Source of the DNA: Nocardia niwae NBRC 108934 = DSM 45340 | GTDB taxonomy: Bacteria; Actinomycetota; Actinomycetes; Mycobacteriales; Mycobacteriaceae | Length of the DNA stretch: 64,000 nt | Assembly (NCBI RefSeq): GCF_001613465.1 | Contig: NZ_BDCK01000020.1 | Span: forward strand, 248,001-312,000 | Direction of reading: 5' to 3' | Part shown: one piece after another, positions 17,512-25,816 of the stretch | Layout: each line of letters opens with the position of its first letter | Numbering within the stretch: the first letter of the stretch is position 1 | Notes under the pieces: model-generated | Database searches by the model: none | The model's input: only the letters and a program-made list of their open reading frames with translations | What the model was told of the DNA's origin: nothing | Program-made: the position numbers and the translations under genes

Positions 17512-17685
17512 ATGAGCACAGTCGACAAGGCGAAGAACAAGGCCGAAAAGGTCGCTGGTCAGGCCAAGGAAACCTTCGGCGAGGCCGCGGGCGACCGGGG
17601 GAAGCGCGACGAAGGCCGCACCGACAAGGTCAAGTCGGACCTGAAGGACGCCGGGGAAAAGGTCAAGGACGCCTTCCGGCACTGA
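17512..17685 (+). CDS. CsbD-family stress protein
   Basis: A 57-residue hydrophilic protein. It starts STVDKAKNKAEKVAGQAKETFGEAAGD and continues with Lys/Asp/Gly-rich repeats (VKSDLKDAGEKVKDAF), the CsbD-like signature of general-stress proteins controlled by SigB/SigF-type sigma factors. An excellent GGAGG ribosome site lies 7 nt upstream of ATG 17512. It is monocistronic: a terminator follows at 17782. A second, longer CsbD-like gene is at 61376-61627. A sigF operon lies 5 kb downstream, but no promoter could be assigned here. Confidence 0.8.
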   Translation: MSTVDKAKNKAEKVAGQAKETFGEAAGDRGKRDEGRTDKVKSDLKDAGEKVKDAFRH

Positions 17686-17781
17686 CCACCGCCTGACGGA
17701 CACGCGACGGCCGTAGCGAAGTACGCCAAGAGGACGCTGCCGACGAGAGTCGTCCCCTACGGCCGAGGCGCAGGACTGGGC

Positions 17782-17815
17782 GGGTGGCCGCACCGAGCGG
17801 CCACCCGCCTTTCTT
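17782..17815 (+). terminator. Rho-independent terminator after the CsbD gene
   Basis: The stem GGGTGGCCG/CGGCCACCC (17782-17790 with 17798-17806) has a 7-nt loop and is followed by GCCTTTCTTT. Confidence 0.75.
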
Positions 17816-17818
17816 TAC

Positions 17819-17841
17819 GTCAACTGGTCCAACCAGTTGAC
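17819..17841. promoter_or_regulatory. FadR/GntR-type operator
   Basis: GTCAACTGG-TCCAA-CCAGTTGAC is a perfect inverted repeat with 9-bp arms, 31 nt upstream of the GntR-family gene. Its core GGTCCAACC resembles the TGGTnnnACCA core bound by FadR-type regulators. An extra half site GTTGAC follows at 17844-17849. Confidence 0.75.
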
Positions 17842-17872
17842 CTGTTGACCTCGATGCGCCACACTCGGCTCC

Positions 17873-18586
17873 ATGGAATTCGCCGCGGTCGCGCGCACCG
17901 CCGTCTCCGATGTCGTGTTCGGCCAGATCATCGACGCGATCCTGAGCGGACGGATCGCCCCGGAGGCCACGCTCCCCTCGGAACGGGAGCTGGCCGAGAT
18001 GTTCCAGGTGAACCGGCACGCCGTCCGCGAAGCCCTCAAGCGCGTGCAGCAGAGCGGGCTGGTTCGCGTCACGCCGGGCGGCAAGACCCGGGTGCTCGAC
18101 TGGCGCTCGCACGCGGGCCTGGACATCCTGACCGCCGTCACTCGTTCGGGCGCGGTACCCGCGCAACGGATACTGCGCGACATCGCGGTCATGCGGCGGT
18201 CGGTCGCCGCCGACGCGGCCCGGTTGTGCGCCGAGCACGCCGACGCCGAGCAACTGGCGGCGGTGCGGCGCGCTGCCGCCGCCTATCCGGATGCCACCGC
18301 GCCGTTCGGCACCGTGGTCGAGGCCGACTTGGCGTTCTGGGTCGCCATCCTCGACGGCTCAGGCAACCTCGCCTACCGACTGGCCTTGAACACCCTTGTC
18401 GCGGGCTATTTCGGGATCGGCATGGAGGTCGTCGCCGAATTGGGCCTGAACATGGAATACATCGATCCCGGCGCCCACCGCACCCTCGCGGAGTACATCG
18501 CCCGCCGCGACGCCGCCGCGTCCTACGACACCGCCTACGCCCTGCTCACCCGCCTGGTGGACGCTCAAGACCTACCGGAAGATTGA
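17873..18586 (+). CDS. FadR-subfamily GntR transcriptional regulator
   Basis: A 237-residue regulator. Residues 10-75 form the winged HTH with the GntR signature ILSGRIAPEATLPSERELAEMFQVNRHAVREALKRVQQSGLV. The rest is an all-helical FCD domain (RDIAVMRRSVAADAARLCAE, VEADLAFWVAILDGSGN) with metal-ligand-type Asp/His positions. Such repressors usually sense carboxylic acids or acyl compounds. The 9-bp-arm palindrome just upstream is its likely operator, indicating autoregulation. The sterol-desaturase-like gene begins 3 nt after its stop, so they form an operon and the regulator may control membrane-lipid oxidation. Confidence 0.85.
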   Translation: MEFAAVARTAVSDVVFGQIIDAILSGRIAPEATLPSERELAEMFQVNRHAVREALKRVQQSGLVRVTPGGKTRVLDWRSHAGLDILTAVTRSGAVPAQRILRDIAVMRRSVAADAARLCAEHADAEQLAAVRRAAAAYPDATAPFGTVVEADLAFWVAILDGSGNLAYRLALNTLVAGYFGIGMEVVAELGLNMEYIDPGAHRTLAEYIARRDAAASYDTAYALLTRLVDAQDLPED

Positions 18587-18589
18587 CCC

Positions 18590-19417
18590 TTGTTCGACCT
18601 GATCGCCCACGCCATACCGGTTTTCGTGCTCTGCTTGGCACTGGAAGCCGCCTCCTTCCACCTGCTGCCCGACGACGACCAACTCGGCTACCGGTTCGAT
18701 GACGCCCGCACCAGCGTGCTCATGGGGTTGGGCAATGTGGTGGTGAACCTGGGCTGGAAGCTCGTCGTCGTCGCGGTGTACACCGCGGCGTATCTGGTTG
18801 CCCCGGTGCATCTCCCGACCGGCCATCCGCTCACTTGGATAGCGCTCTTCTTCGCCGACGAGATCGCCTACTACTGGTATCACCGCACCCACCACACCGT
18901 GCGCGTGCTCTGGGCCAGCCACGTAGTGCACCATTCCAGCGAGTTCTACAACCTCTCCACGGCCCTGCGCCAACCGTGGACCCCGTTCAGCTCGCTGCCC
19001 TACTGGTTGCCGCTGGCGCTGGTCGGCTTCCCGCCCTGGATGATCCTGCTGCAGCAGTCGGTCAGCCTCCTCTACCAGTTCTTCATCCACACCGAGCGGG
19101 TGGGGAAGCTCTGGCGGCCGGTGGAATTCGTGTTCAACACGCCTTCCCATCACCGGGTGCACCACGGCTCCAACGACCGCTACCTGGACAAGAACTACGG
19201 CGGCATCCTGATCGTCTGGGATCGGCTGTTCGGCACGTTCGAACCGGAGGGCGAACGGGTCCGCTACGGGCTCACCAAGAACATCGAGACGTTCAACCCG
19301 GCCAGAGTCGCCACCCACGAGTGGACCTCGATCTGGCGCGATCTGCGCGGCGCATCCTCCTGGCGCGCCCGCGGCGGCTACTTGCTGCGCGGCCCGGGCT
19401 GGGCTCCGGCCGACTGA
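18590..19417 (+). CDS. Sterol desaturase/fatty acid hydroxylase family membrane enzyme
   Basis: A 275-residue integral membrane di-iron enzyme. Histidine clusters of the family are present: HRTHH near residue 101, HVVHHS near 114 and HHRVHHG near 190, on a background of 4 or so hydrophobic helices. Family members hydroxylate or desaturate sterols, fatty acids or carotenoids using O2. The start is TTG 18590, 3 nt after the regulator stop, so translation is probably coupled. It converges with the MMPL gene; the last 40 nt overlap that gene's 3' end. Confidence 0.85.
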   Translation: MFDLIAHAIPVFVLCLALEAASFHLLPDDDQLGYRFDDARTSVLMGLGNVVVNLGWKLVVVAVYTAAYLVAPVHLPTGHPLTWIALFFADEIAYYWYHRTHHTVRVLWASHVVHHSSEFYNLSTALRQPWTPFSSLPYWLPLALVGFPPWMILLQQSVSLLYQFFIHTERVGKLWRPVEFVFNTPSHHRVHHGSNDRYLDKNYGGILIVWDRLFGTFEPEGERVRYGLTKNIETFNPARVATHEWTSIWRDLRGASSWRARGGYLLRGPGWAPAD

Positions 19418-21492
19418 TCCGCGGCGGAAGGACCACCGTGCTCCTCGACCAGCCGCAGCTCGCTCGGCCACCAGATCCTGCGCCCGATCAGGCTGAACAG
19501 TGCCGGGATCACCACCGTGCGCACCACGAACGTGTCGAGCAGGATGCCGAGGCCGACCACGATGCCGACCTGGGTGAGAGTGATCAGCGGAAGCACGCCG
19601 AGCACGCAGAACACCGCCGCCAGCACGATGCCCGCACTGGTGATCACCGCGCCGGTCACCGACACCGCCCGCACCATGCCGCGCGTGGTGCCGTATCGCG
19701 GCGTCTCCTCGCGGGCCCTGCTGACGAGGAAGATCGTGTAGTCCACGCCGAGCGCGACGAGGAACAGGAACGCGAACAGCGGCACGCTGATGTCCAGCGC
19801 CGGGAAGCCGAAGACGTGCTCGCTCATCCAGCTGCCCAGCCCCAGCGCGGCCAGCGCGCTCAACACCGTGACCGCCACCAGCAGCAACGCGGCGGGCACC
19901 GCGCGCAGCAGCGCGAGCAGCACCACCAGCACGACCACGAGGATGAGCGGGATCACCACCTTGCGGTCGCGGCTCGCGGCGGTCTGGACGTCCAGCGCCT
20001 GGGCGTCGGTGCCACCGACCATCGCGTCGGCTTCCGGCACCTGCGCGACCGACGCCCGCAGCGCCTCGATCGTGTCGAAGGCGCGCGCGGAGGACGGCGG
20101 CGCGTCGAGCACCACGGACCACCGGGTCAGCCCGGTCGGCGAGGCGCCCGTCCGCGAAGTCAGCACCACGCCCTCGGTCCGCCGGAGCGCCTCCTCGACT
20201 CCCGCCGCCGCATCGCCGCGCGCGAGGACGATCGCGGGATCGGAAGCGCCGGACGGGAAATGCTGCGCGAGGGCGTCGAATCCCTCCACCGATTCCGCGC
20301 GGACCCGGAACTGCTCGGTCTGCGAGAGCCCGACCTGCGTTGTGAGCAACCCGGTCGCGCAGACCGCGAGCACTACGATCGCGCTGCCGGCGACCAGCGC
20401 TGGCCTGCGCACCACCCGCGCGGCGATCGCGTGCCAGACGCCCTCGTCCGCCGTATCGCGGTCGTCGGCCTGCGGCACGAAGGGCCAGAACACCCCGCGC
20501 CCGCACAACGCGAGCGCGGCGGGCAGCGCGAGCAGCACGAACGCCACCGCCACCAGCAAGCCGAGTGCGGCCATCACCCCGAGACTGCGCGTGCTCGGCA
20601 CCGACGCGAGCAGCAGCACGAGCAGTGCGGCCACCACCGTCACGTTGCTGGCCAGAATCGCCGGCCCGGCGCGCCGCACCGCCTGCCGCAACGCCGCACG
20701 GTGATCCGGTTGCCGGTGCAGCTCGTCGCGATAGCGCGACACCAGCAGCAGCGCGTAGTTGGTGCCCGCGCCGAAGACCAGCACACTCGTGACGCCGGAG
20801 GTCGAACCGTCGAAGCTGAGCTCGGTCACCCGCGCCAGCGCGGTTCCGGCGCTGGTGGCCACCCGGTCGGCCGCGCCGACCACCGCGAGGGGCACCAGCC
20901 ACAGCACCGGGGACCGATACGTCGCGATCAGCAGCACCGCGACGACCACCGCGGTCACCGCGAGCAGCGTGACATTGGCGCCGGAGAACGAGTCCGCGAT
21001 ATCGGCGCCGAACGCCGGACCACCGGTGACCTGCAGAACGAGCCCGTCGGGCAAGCCGTCGCGCGCGGCGGCGCGGATGTCGCCGATGCGGTCGGTCAGC
21101 GCGAATCCGCTCAGATCGGCGTCTATCGGCACTTGCCCGATCGCCGCTTTCCGGTCCGGCGCGCCGATCAGATCGCCGGGGCCGGGTGTCTGTCCCGACG
21201 CGCGGGTCACCGCCGCGACGGTGGCGTTCCGATCGTCGTCGCTCAGGTCGGCCCCATCGGCGCGCGTGACGACGACGATTGCCGCGGCGGTCCCGGAGTC
21301 CGGGAATTCTTCCAGCGCCTGTTCGACGCGCGCCGACTCCGTCGAGGACGGCAGCGCGGTCGGGGCCTGCCCGGCGGACTCGTTCTCGCCCACCGCACCG
21401 ATCAGGCCTATCGAGGCCGCGGCGAGGACCAGAAGCAGCACCCACGAAGTCCGGGCGGTCACCAACGACGCATAGCGATCCCAAGCGCTCAC
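19378..21492 (-). CDS. MMPL/RND-family transporter
   Basis: A 704-residue inner-membrane exporter with the duplicated RND layout: an N-terminal helix (TSWVLLLVLAAASIGLIGAV), a first large extracytoplasmic domain, five clustered helices with FGAGTNYALLLVSRYRDEL, a second large extracytoplasmic domain and a second set of helices with LGVDYTIFLVSRAREE, each carrying the family Asp/Tyr motif. MMPL proteins export lipids or drugs using proton motive force. GTG 21492 has a GAGAG site. A MarR regulator is divergently encoded 70 nt away, suggesting drug- or lipid-responsive control. Confidence 0.87.
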   Translation of the reverse strand: MSAWDRYASLVTARTSWVLLLVLAAASIGLIGAVGENESAGQAPTALPSSTESARVEQALEEFPDSGTAAAIVVVTRADGADLSDDDRNATVAAVTRASGQTPGPGDLIGAPDRKAAIGQVPIDADLSGFALTDRIGDIRAAARDGLPDGLVLQVTGGPAFGADIADSFSGANVTLLAVTAVVVAVLLIATYRSPVLWLVPLAVVGAADRVATSAGTALARVTELSFDGSTSGVTSVLVFGAGTNYALLLVSRYRDELHRQPDHRAALRQAVRRAGPAILASNVTVVAALLVLLLASVPSTRSLGVMAALGLLVAVAFVLLALPAALALCGRGVFWPFVPQADDRDTADEGVWHAIAARVVRRPALVAGSAIVVLAVCATGLLTTQVGLSQTEQFRVRAESVEGFDALAQHFPSGASDPAIVLARGDAAAGVEEALRRTEGVVLTSRTGASPTGLTRWSVVLDAPPSSARAFDTIEALRASVAQVPEADAMVGGTDAQALDVQTAASRDRKVVIPLILVVVLVVLLALLRAVPAALLLVAVTVLSALAALGLGSWMSEHVFGFPALDISVPLFAFLFLVALGVDYTIFLVSRAREETPRYGTTRGMVRAVSVTGAVITSAGIVLAAVFCVLGVLPLITLTQVGIVVGLGILLDTFVVRTVVIPALFSLIGRRIWWPSELRLVEEHGGPSAADQSAGAQPGPRSK

Positions 21493-21504
21493 ATTCGCAA
21501 CTCT

Positions 21505-21535
21505 CTCAGAAATTGAAATATTAAGCAATTGAGAC
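21505..21535. promoter_or_regulatory. AT-rich operator/promoter between MMPL and MarR genes
   Basis: The divergent spacer holds AATTGAAATATTAAGCAATT, a strong A+T island in G+C-rich DNA with an imperfect dyad (AATTG...CAATT). It is the likely MarR binding site controlling both genes. Confidence 0.5.
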
Positions 21536-21562
21536 ACTGGCTGAACTACGCTGATCCCCCGT

Positions 21563-22075
21563 GTGGAAAAGGATGCGCCGTTGACCGAGGAGCCGAACGC
21601 CGACAGGCCGGACCGTGACGGACTGGAAACCGACATCGCCGCCGACATCCGGGCCCTCACCGCGATCTCCGAGCAGATCGGGCAGGTCTTCGCGCGCACC
21701 AACGACCTGCGCGCCAACGACTTCCGCGCGCTGATGCACGTCGCGACCGCCGAGATCGAGGGAGCGCCGCTGACCGCGGGCGGCCTCGGCAAGCTGATGG
21801 GGATCTCGTCCTCCGCGGTGACCTATCTGGTCGAGCGCATGATCGAATCAGGTCACCTGCGCCGCGCCGCCGACCCGGCCGATCGCAGACGGGTCATCCT
21901 GCACTACGACGAGCACGGAATGGACGTGGCGCGCGGCTTCTTCACACCGCTCGGACGACGGACCCGCGCCGCGATGGCCGACCTGGCCGACGCGGATCTG
22001 CGTGGCGCGCACCGCGTCCTGGTCGCCGTCATCCAGGCGATGCGCGAGTACCACGACGAGCTGACCGGCGAGTGA
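21563..22075 (+). CDS. MarR-family transcriptional regulator
   Basis: A 170-residue winged-helix regulator. The wHTH runs through LTAGGLGKLMGISSSAVTYLVERMIESGHLRRAADPADRRRVILHYDEHG (residues 72-125), with the DR.R wing motif. Flanking helices form the MarR dimer interface. It is divergent from the MMPL transporter with a 70-nt AT-rich spacer, the classical arrangement of a MarR repressor controlling an efflux gene and itself. The GTG at 21563 is the last plausible start; GTG 21561 is out of frame. Confidence 0.85.
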   Translation: MEKDAPLTEEPNADRPDRDGLETDIAADIRALTAISEQIGQVFARTNDLRANDFRALMHVATAEIEGAPLTAGGLGKLMGISSSAVTYLVERMIESGHLRRAADPADRRRVILHYDEHGMDVARGFFTPLGRRTRAAMADLADADLRGAHRVLVAVIQAMREYHDELTGE

Positions 22076-22091
22076 ACGCCCGGCTCGCGGG

Positions 22092-22901
22092 TCAGTCCCG
22101 GAGGGCTTGCTCGCGCAGCGATTTCAAGGTCTTCGACAGAATCCGCGAGACCTGCATCTGCGAACAGCCGATCCGCTGGGCGATCTGCTCCTGGGACATC
22201 GAATCGAAGAAGCGCATCACCAGCACCTGCTTCTCACGTTCCGGCAACGCGGCCAGCAGCGGCTTCACCGCCAGATAGTTCTCCACGGTGCTGAAATCGG
22301 GGTCCTCGGCGCCGAGCGAGTCCAGCAGCGAGGGACCGCCGGATTCGGCGTCGTCGGTGTCGGAGGCCGCGTCGATCGAGGAGGTCTGGTAGGCATTGCG
22401 AGCGATGAGCGCCTGGGTCACCTCGTTGAGGTCCGCGCCCAGCTCCTCCGCGATCTCCCGCGCCCGCGGCATGCGCCCGAGCCGTTGCGACAGGATCTCC
22501 ACGGTCGGACCGATCGTGGACTGGATCTCCTTGAGTCGCCGCGGTACTCGCACCGACCACGCGTAGTCGCGGAAATGCCTGCGCACCTCGCCCATGATCG
22601 TCGGCACGGCGAAGGAGAGGAAGGTCGCGCCGTGTCCCGGATCGAAGCGGTCGACCGCGGCGAGCATGCCCACCCGGGCGATCTGCAGCAGGTCCTCGAA
22701 GCTCTCACCGCGCCCGCTGAACTTGCGAGCGATGTGCTCGGCCAGCGGGAGGCAGCGCTCGATCAACTCGGTGCGCACGGCCTCGCGGCGCGGATCGTCC
22801 GGGGCCAGCGCGGCCAGTTCGGCGAAGAGTGGCTCGATATTGTCGTAGCTGTCGCCCCGCGACTTGCGCTTGGGATCGACCTGATTCGACTCGCTACTCA
22901 T
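22092..22901 (-). CDS. sigF: Stress-response sigma factor, SigF/SigB family
   Basis: A 269-residue group 3 sigma factor. It has region 2 (GESFEDLLQIARVGMLAAVDRFDPGHGATFLSFAVPTIMGEVRRHFRD), region 3 (VRVPRRLKEIQ) and region 4 with the HTH MSQEQIAQRIGCSQMQVSRILSKTLKSLRE. The order and sequence are those of actinobacterial SigF. It overlaps the upstream anti-sigma gene by 8 nt, so the two are translationally coupled as in mycobacterial usfX-sigF. Regulation is by partner switching: the anti-sigma factor holds SigF until an antagonist is dephosphorylated. No antagonist gene is seen next to it. Confidence 0.92.
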   Translation of the reverse strand: MSSESNQVDPKRKSRGDSYDNIEPLFAELAALAPDDPRREAVRTELIERCLPLAEHIARKFSGRGESFEDLLQIARVGMLAAVDRFDPGHGATFLSFAVPTIMGEVRRHFRDYAWSVRVPRRLKEIQSTIGPTVEILSQRLGRMPRAREIAEELGADLNEVTQALIARNAYQTSSIDAASDTDDAESGGPSLLDSLGAEDPDFSTVENYLAVKPLLAALPEREKQVLVMRFFDSMSQEQIAQRIGCSQMQVSRILSKTLKSLREQALRD

Positions 22902-23331
22902 TATTCGAGCCGCCGCGCACCCAACGGAAGTCGACGACAGTGGGGTAGCCGCCCGCGGCGGAGTCGTGCGCGCCGCGCGACGCCGAGACCGAATCCGTCA
23001 GCGTCGCCACGATGTGCCAGCCGAAGCCGGACTCGTCCGGGCTGGTGTCCGAAACCGTGACGGTGGAGACACACACCTCCACCGCGTCGTCCTCGAAGCC
23101 GAACGCGCATTCGAGTTCCGCGCCGTCCACCGCGTCCAGCACCAGCGCGCTGGCCACCTCGTCGAGCGCCAGCCGGATGTCGGTCACCTCATCGATGCCG
23201 AAATCGGCCATGAGCATGACGGTCTCGGCCAAGGCACGCAGCATCGCCAGCTGTTCGGACACCGCGGGCACCCGCACGCTGATCGTGCCGGTCCGCGTCG
23301 TCGCGGGAGGAGTCCCCTCACCCTTGCTCAT
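22894..23331 (-). CDS. rsbW: Anti-sigma factor, RsbW-like ATP-binding protein
   Basis: A 145-residue GHKL-fold protein. The N-box is degenerate (DIRLALDEVASALVLDAV, with DEVAS in place of the usual NA-type box) and is followed by a beta-rich region (FEDDAVEVCVSTVTVSDTSPDESGFGWHIVATLTD). It lies directly upstream of sigF and overlaps it by 8 nt, the conserved layout of anti-SigF/UsfX genes. It should bind and inhibit SigF and act as a Ser kinase on an STAS anti-anti-sigma factor. ATG 23331 begins the family-like sequence; upstream in-frame codons are Arg-rich non-family sequence. Confidence 0.85.
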   Translation of the reverse strand: MSKGEGTPPATTRTGTISVRVPAVSEQLAMLRALAETVMLMADFGIDEVTDIRLALDEVASALVLDAVDGAELECAFGFEDDAVEVCVSTVTVSDTSPDESGFGWHIVATLTDSVSASRGAHDSAAGGYPTVVDFRWVRGGSNNE

Positions 23332-23588
23332 GCACAGCTCCCAGAAGTCGCGCGTCCGTCGGAGCGCCAAGCCTACGCCCTCCCATCCACGGCTTTCGAT
23401 CGGCCACGGCACAACGCGCGCGTCTTCGCCCGCGGTGGCGCGCCGAGAAGGCCCCGCCGCGCGAAAGCGCGCTTTACCCGCCACCCGGTAACGGACGATG
23501 ACCAGCGCGTTCGTCCGAGTCGGCGCCCGAGTCCGCCGAGGGCGCGGCACCGGATTTCCGCAGCGCCGCCGACGAGCCGTCGCCAGGA

Positions 23589-24065
23589 TCATTCCGCTCC
23601 CGATGTCCGTTTCGCCGGCAGACGGCGCCTGCCGTCCTCGACCGCGCGCACCAGATCCGTGTAGGCGATCTCCAGTTCGGCCAGCCGGGTCCACGCCGCA
23701 TGCATACGCTCGCCGCCCGGATCGTCGTTCATCAGCAGATAGAACGCTTCTTCGGCGACCGCCGCCATCCGATCGATCACCTCACCCAGGCTCGCGTCGT
23801 GCAGACGCACTCCCGGCGCGGCGCGCGGCAGGTGCAGCGTCGCCCACGTGTCGATCCGGTCGACCAGCTCGCTCCGGCGCCGCCGGATCGAGACCTCGTT
23901 TCGCGCGTCGTCGCGGCACTGCCGATGCAGTTCGGTCAACTCACGCGCCCACCGGCTCACCGGGCCCTGCACGTGCTGCCCGCCCAGCGCGCACAGCAAC
24001 GCGCTCGGATCGGGCAAAGCCGCGTTCTCGGACAGCTTCCGCGGTCGAGCACGCTGGACCAGCAT
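23589..24065 (-). CDS. DUF4254 family protein
   Basis: A 158-residue soluble helical protein. Conserved elements are WARELTELHRQCRDDA, the paired RRRRSELVDRIDTWA, and EVIDRMAAVAEEAFYLL followed by a WTRLAELEIAYTDLVRAVEDGRRRLP end. This pattern is typical of DUF4254 proteins of actinobacteria and is of unknown function. It is upstream of rsbW-sigF on the same strand with a 257-nt spacer, so co-transcription is possible but not supported by spacing. The Arg-rich sequence ahead of M at 24065 was excluded as non-family. Confidence 0.7.
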   Translation of the reverse strand: MLVQRARPRKLSENAALPDPSALLCALGGQHVQGPVSRWARELTELHRQCRDDARNEVSIRRRRSELVDRIDTWATLHLPRAAPGVRLHDASLGEVIDRMAAVAEEAFYLLMNDDPGGERMHAAWTRLAELEIAYTDLVRAVEDGRRRLPAKRTSGAE

Positions 24066-24175
24066 CGGCCTACCTCCCCGGCACGACCGCACCGATCGCA
24101 CGGCCGGTCGTCCAAGCCTTCATCAGGACAGCGCTCATTCCGGATCCGGCATGCCCGCTGCGGGCGCGCGCAAAC

Positions 24176-24607
24176 TCACAGGGGCGCAGTCAGTTCGAGA
24201 TGGATGCCATCGGGGTCGGAGAACGACAGGATCGCGATCCCGAAATCGGTCATCTCGGTGATCTCGCCGTGTTCGATGCCGGCTTCGGACAGGCGAGCGG
24301 CCGCGGCCACCAGATCGTCGCGCGCGGGAACGGTGAAGCTGAGATGGTCCAAACCCACCCGCTCGGAATCGAATCGGTCCGTCGGGGCGGCCACCGGCCG
24401 CAGGCCGAGCAGCATGCCGTTGGCCTGGAACACCACGCCGCCGAACAGGCGCATCGGATCGGCGCGCACCGCTGGATCGTCCGGGCTGCCCGGCGATTCG
24501 GCGGCGATCGGGAAACCGAGCACGTCCCGGTAGAAGGCTCGGGACCGAGCGAGGTCGGTCACCGTCAGCCGGATGTGGTGGGTCCCGGTCGTTTCGATCA
24601 TGGTCAC
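24176..24607 (-). CDS. VOC-family (glyoxalase/dioxygenase fold) protein
   Basis: A 143-residue protein with the paired beta-alpha-beta-beta-beta modules of the vicinal oxygen chelate fold: HHIRLTVTDLARSRAFYRDVLGFPI at the start and GLDHLSFTVPARDDLVAAAARL, then AILSFSDPDGIHLELTAP at the end. Metal-ligand-type residues are H11 (HHIRL), H in LDHLSF and E in HLELT. The substrate cannot be predicted. GTG 24607 has GGGAG 5 nt upstream; ATG 24601 is an alternative. It is divergent from a GlxA-type regulator, and the palindrome in the spacer may control both. Confidence 0.8.
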   Translation of the reverse strand: MTMIETTGTHHIRLTVTDLARSRAFYRDVLGFPIAAESPGSPDDPAVRADPMRLFGGVVFQANGMLLGLRPVAAPTDRFDSERVGLDHLSFTVPARDDLVAAAARLSEAGIEHGEITEMTDFGIAILSFSDPDGIHLELTAPL

Positions 24608-24717
24608 GCGAACTCCCAGCAGGCGAGGTATGGCGGGCTCGATCGGCTCTCCGGGCGATACCGTCTCCGGCGAGCCGTCTGCCGATGACGGTAGGACAGA
24701 ATCACGCCGGAACCGAG

Positions 24718-24752
24718 TGTCGGAAACGACATATTCGGTACCGTTTCCGACA
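24718..24752. promoter_or_regulatory. Operator palindrome overlapping the GlxA-type regulator start
   Basis: TGTCGGAAACG and CGTTTCCGACA form a perfect inverted repeat with 11-bp arms and a 13-nt spacer; the last base is the A of the ATG. This is a strong candidate site for autorepression and for the divergent VOC gene. Confidence 0.75.
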
Positions 24753-25816
24753 TGAACGTCGTCGTCTTCGTCGTGGACGGCGTAGCCGACTTCGGATACG
24801 CCGCCTTACTGGAGACCTTCAACACCGCCAACGCCGTGCGCGCCGAACTTCCCGACCCGCCCGAGCCGTGGCGGGTGCGCACCGCGTCGTTCGGCACCAC
24901 GGTGCGGTCGGGCCATGGCAACACCGTGCCGACGATCCCGCTCGACGAGCTCGGCGACGAATTCGAGCAGATGATCGTGCCCGCGGTGAACGTCCTGGAA
25001 GCCACGGCGCTGATCGACCTCGTTTCCGCCCCGGCCAGCCGCCCCGTGCTGGAACGGCTGATCACGGCCCGCGATCGGGGGGTTCATCTCGCCGGAGCGT
25101 GCACCGGAACGTTCTTCCTGGCCGAGGCGGGCGTGCTGGACGGTTCCCCCGCGACGACGAGCTGGTGGCTGGGCCCGAGTTTCCGGCGCCGTTATCCGCG
25201 CGTCGAACTCGACGAGGGCCGGACGCTGTGCCGCGGCCGTGGCGTCAGCACCGCGGGCGCGGCGCTGTCGCACATGGACCTCGCGCTGTCGCTGATCGCG
25301 GGCACGAGCCCGGCGCTGGCCGAGCGCGCGATGCGCTACCTCGCGGTCGGAGCGGGACGACCGCAACGCGAGTTCATCGTCCCGGAGATCATCGCCCGGG
25401 GTGATTCCGTCACCGCCGCCTTCGAACGCTGGGTTCGCGCGCACCTCGGCGAGAATTTCCGGATCTCCCACGCCGCCCGCGCCATCGGCGTCACCGAACG
25501 CAGTCTGCAGCGGGCCACGCACGCCGAACTCGGCATGTCGCCCACCGAATTCGTGCACGACATCCGCTTGGAACGCGCCGTGCATCTGCTGCGCACCACC
25601 TCTCTCACCGTGGACGCGGTGGCCGCCAAGGTGGGCTATCTCAATGCCGGGACCCTGCGCGGTTTGTTCCGCCGCCGCCGTGGCATGTCGATCTCCGAAA
25701 TCCGCATTACGCGCGTGTCCTATCGAGTCCCGCCAGACGTGTCCGGCGCCCGAGATCCGGGGGCGGTATCGTCCGGCACCAGCGCCGAGGCGGCCGCGCG
25801 AGGAGGATTCCGGTGA
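24752..25816 (+). CDS. GlxA-family regulator (DJ-1/PfpI domain + AraC HTH)
   Basis: A 354-residue regulator. Residues 1-190 form a class I glutamine-amidotransferase-like (DJ-1/PfpI) domain with a nucleophile-elbow-like HLAGACTGTFFLAEAG. Residues 220-320 are an AraC double HTH with NFRISHAARAIGVTERSLQRATHAELGMSPTEFVHDIRLERAVHLLR and a second HTH around DAVAAKVGYLNAGTLRGLFRRR. The DJ-1 domain is thought to sense ligands rather than catalyse. There is no ribosome site before the ATG because the palindrome occupies it, so a leaderless transcript or an internal start is possible. Its end overlaps kup by 4 nt. Confidence 0.82.
   Translation: MNVVVFVVDGVADFGYAALLETFNTANAVRAELPDPPEPWRVRTASFGTTVRSGHGNTVPTIPLDELGDEFEQMIVPAVNVLEATALIDLVSAPASRPVLERLITARDRGVHLAGACTGTFFLAEAGVLDGSPATTSWWLGPSFRRRYPRVELDEGRTLCRGRGVSTAGAALSHMDLALSLIAGTSPALAERAMRYLAVGAGRPQREFIVPEIIARGDSVTAAFERWVRAHLGENFRISHAARAIGVTERSLQRATHAELGMSPTEFVHDIRLERAVHLLRTTSLTVDAVAAKVGYLNAGTLRGLFRRRRGMSISEIRITRVSYRVPPDVSGARDPGAVSSGTSAEAAARGGFR

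Noticed and set aside
18572..21484. A 970-codon open frame on the minus strand covering the sterol desaturase 3' end and MMPL gene
   Set aside because: It lies almost entirely in another phase of the well-supported MMPL transporter and shows Arg/Gly-rich sequence without any family motif; high G+C leaves long antisense and out-of-phase frames open.
18835..21516. An 893-codon open frame on the plus strand antisense to MMPL
   Set aside because: Antisense to a recognised membrane transporter, rich in His/Arg/Gln, no start site or family pattern.
23332..23588. Possible longer N-terminus of rsbW or a separate gene
   Set aside because: The in-frame extension is Arg/Pro/Gly-rich with no family-like residues; no other supported frame was found.
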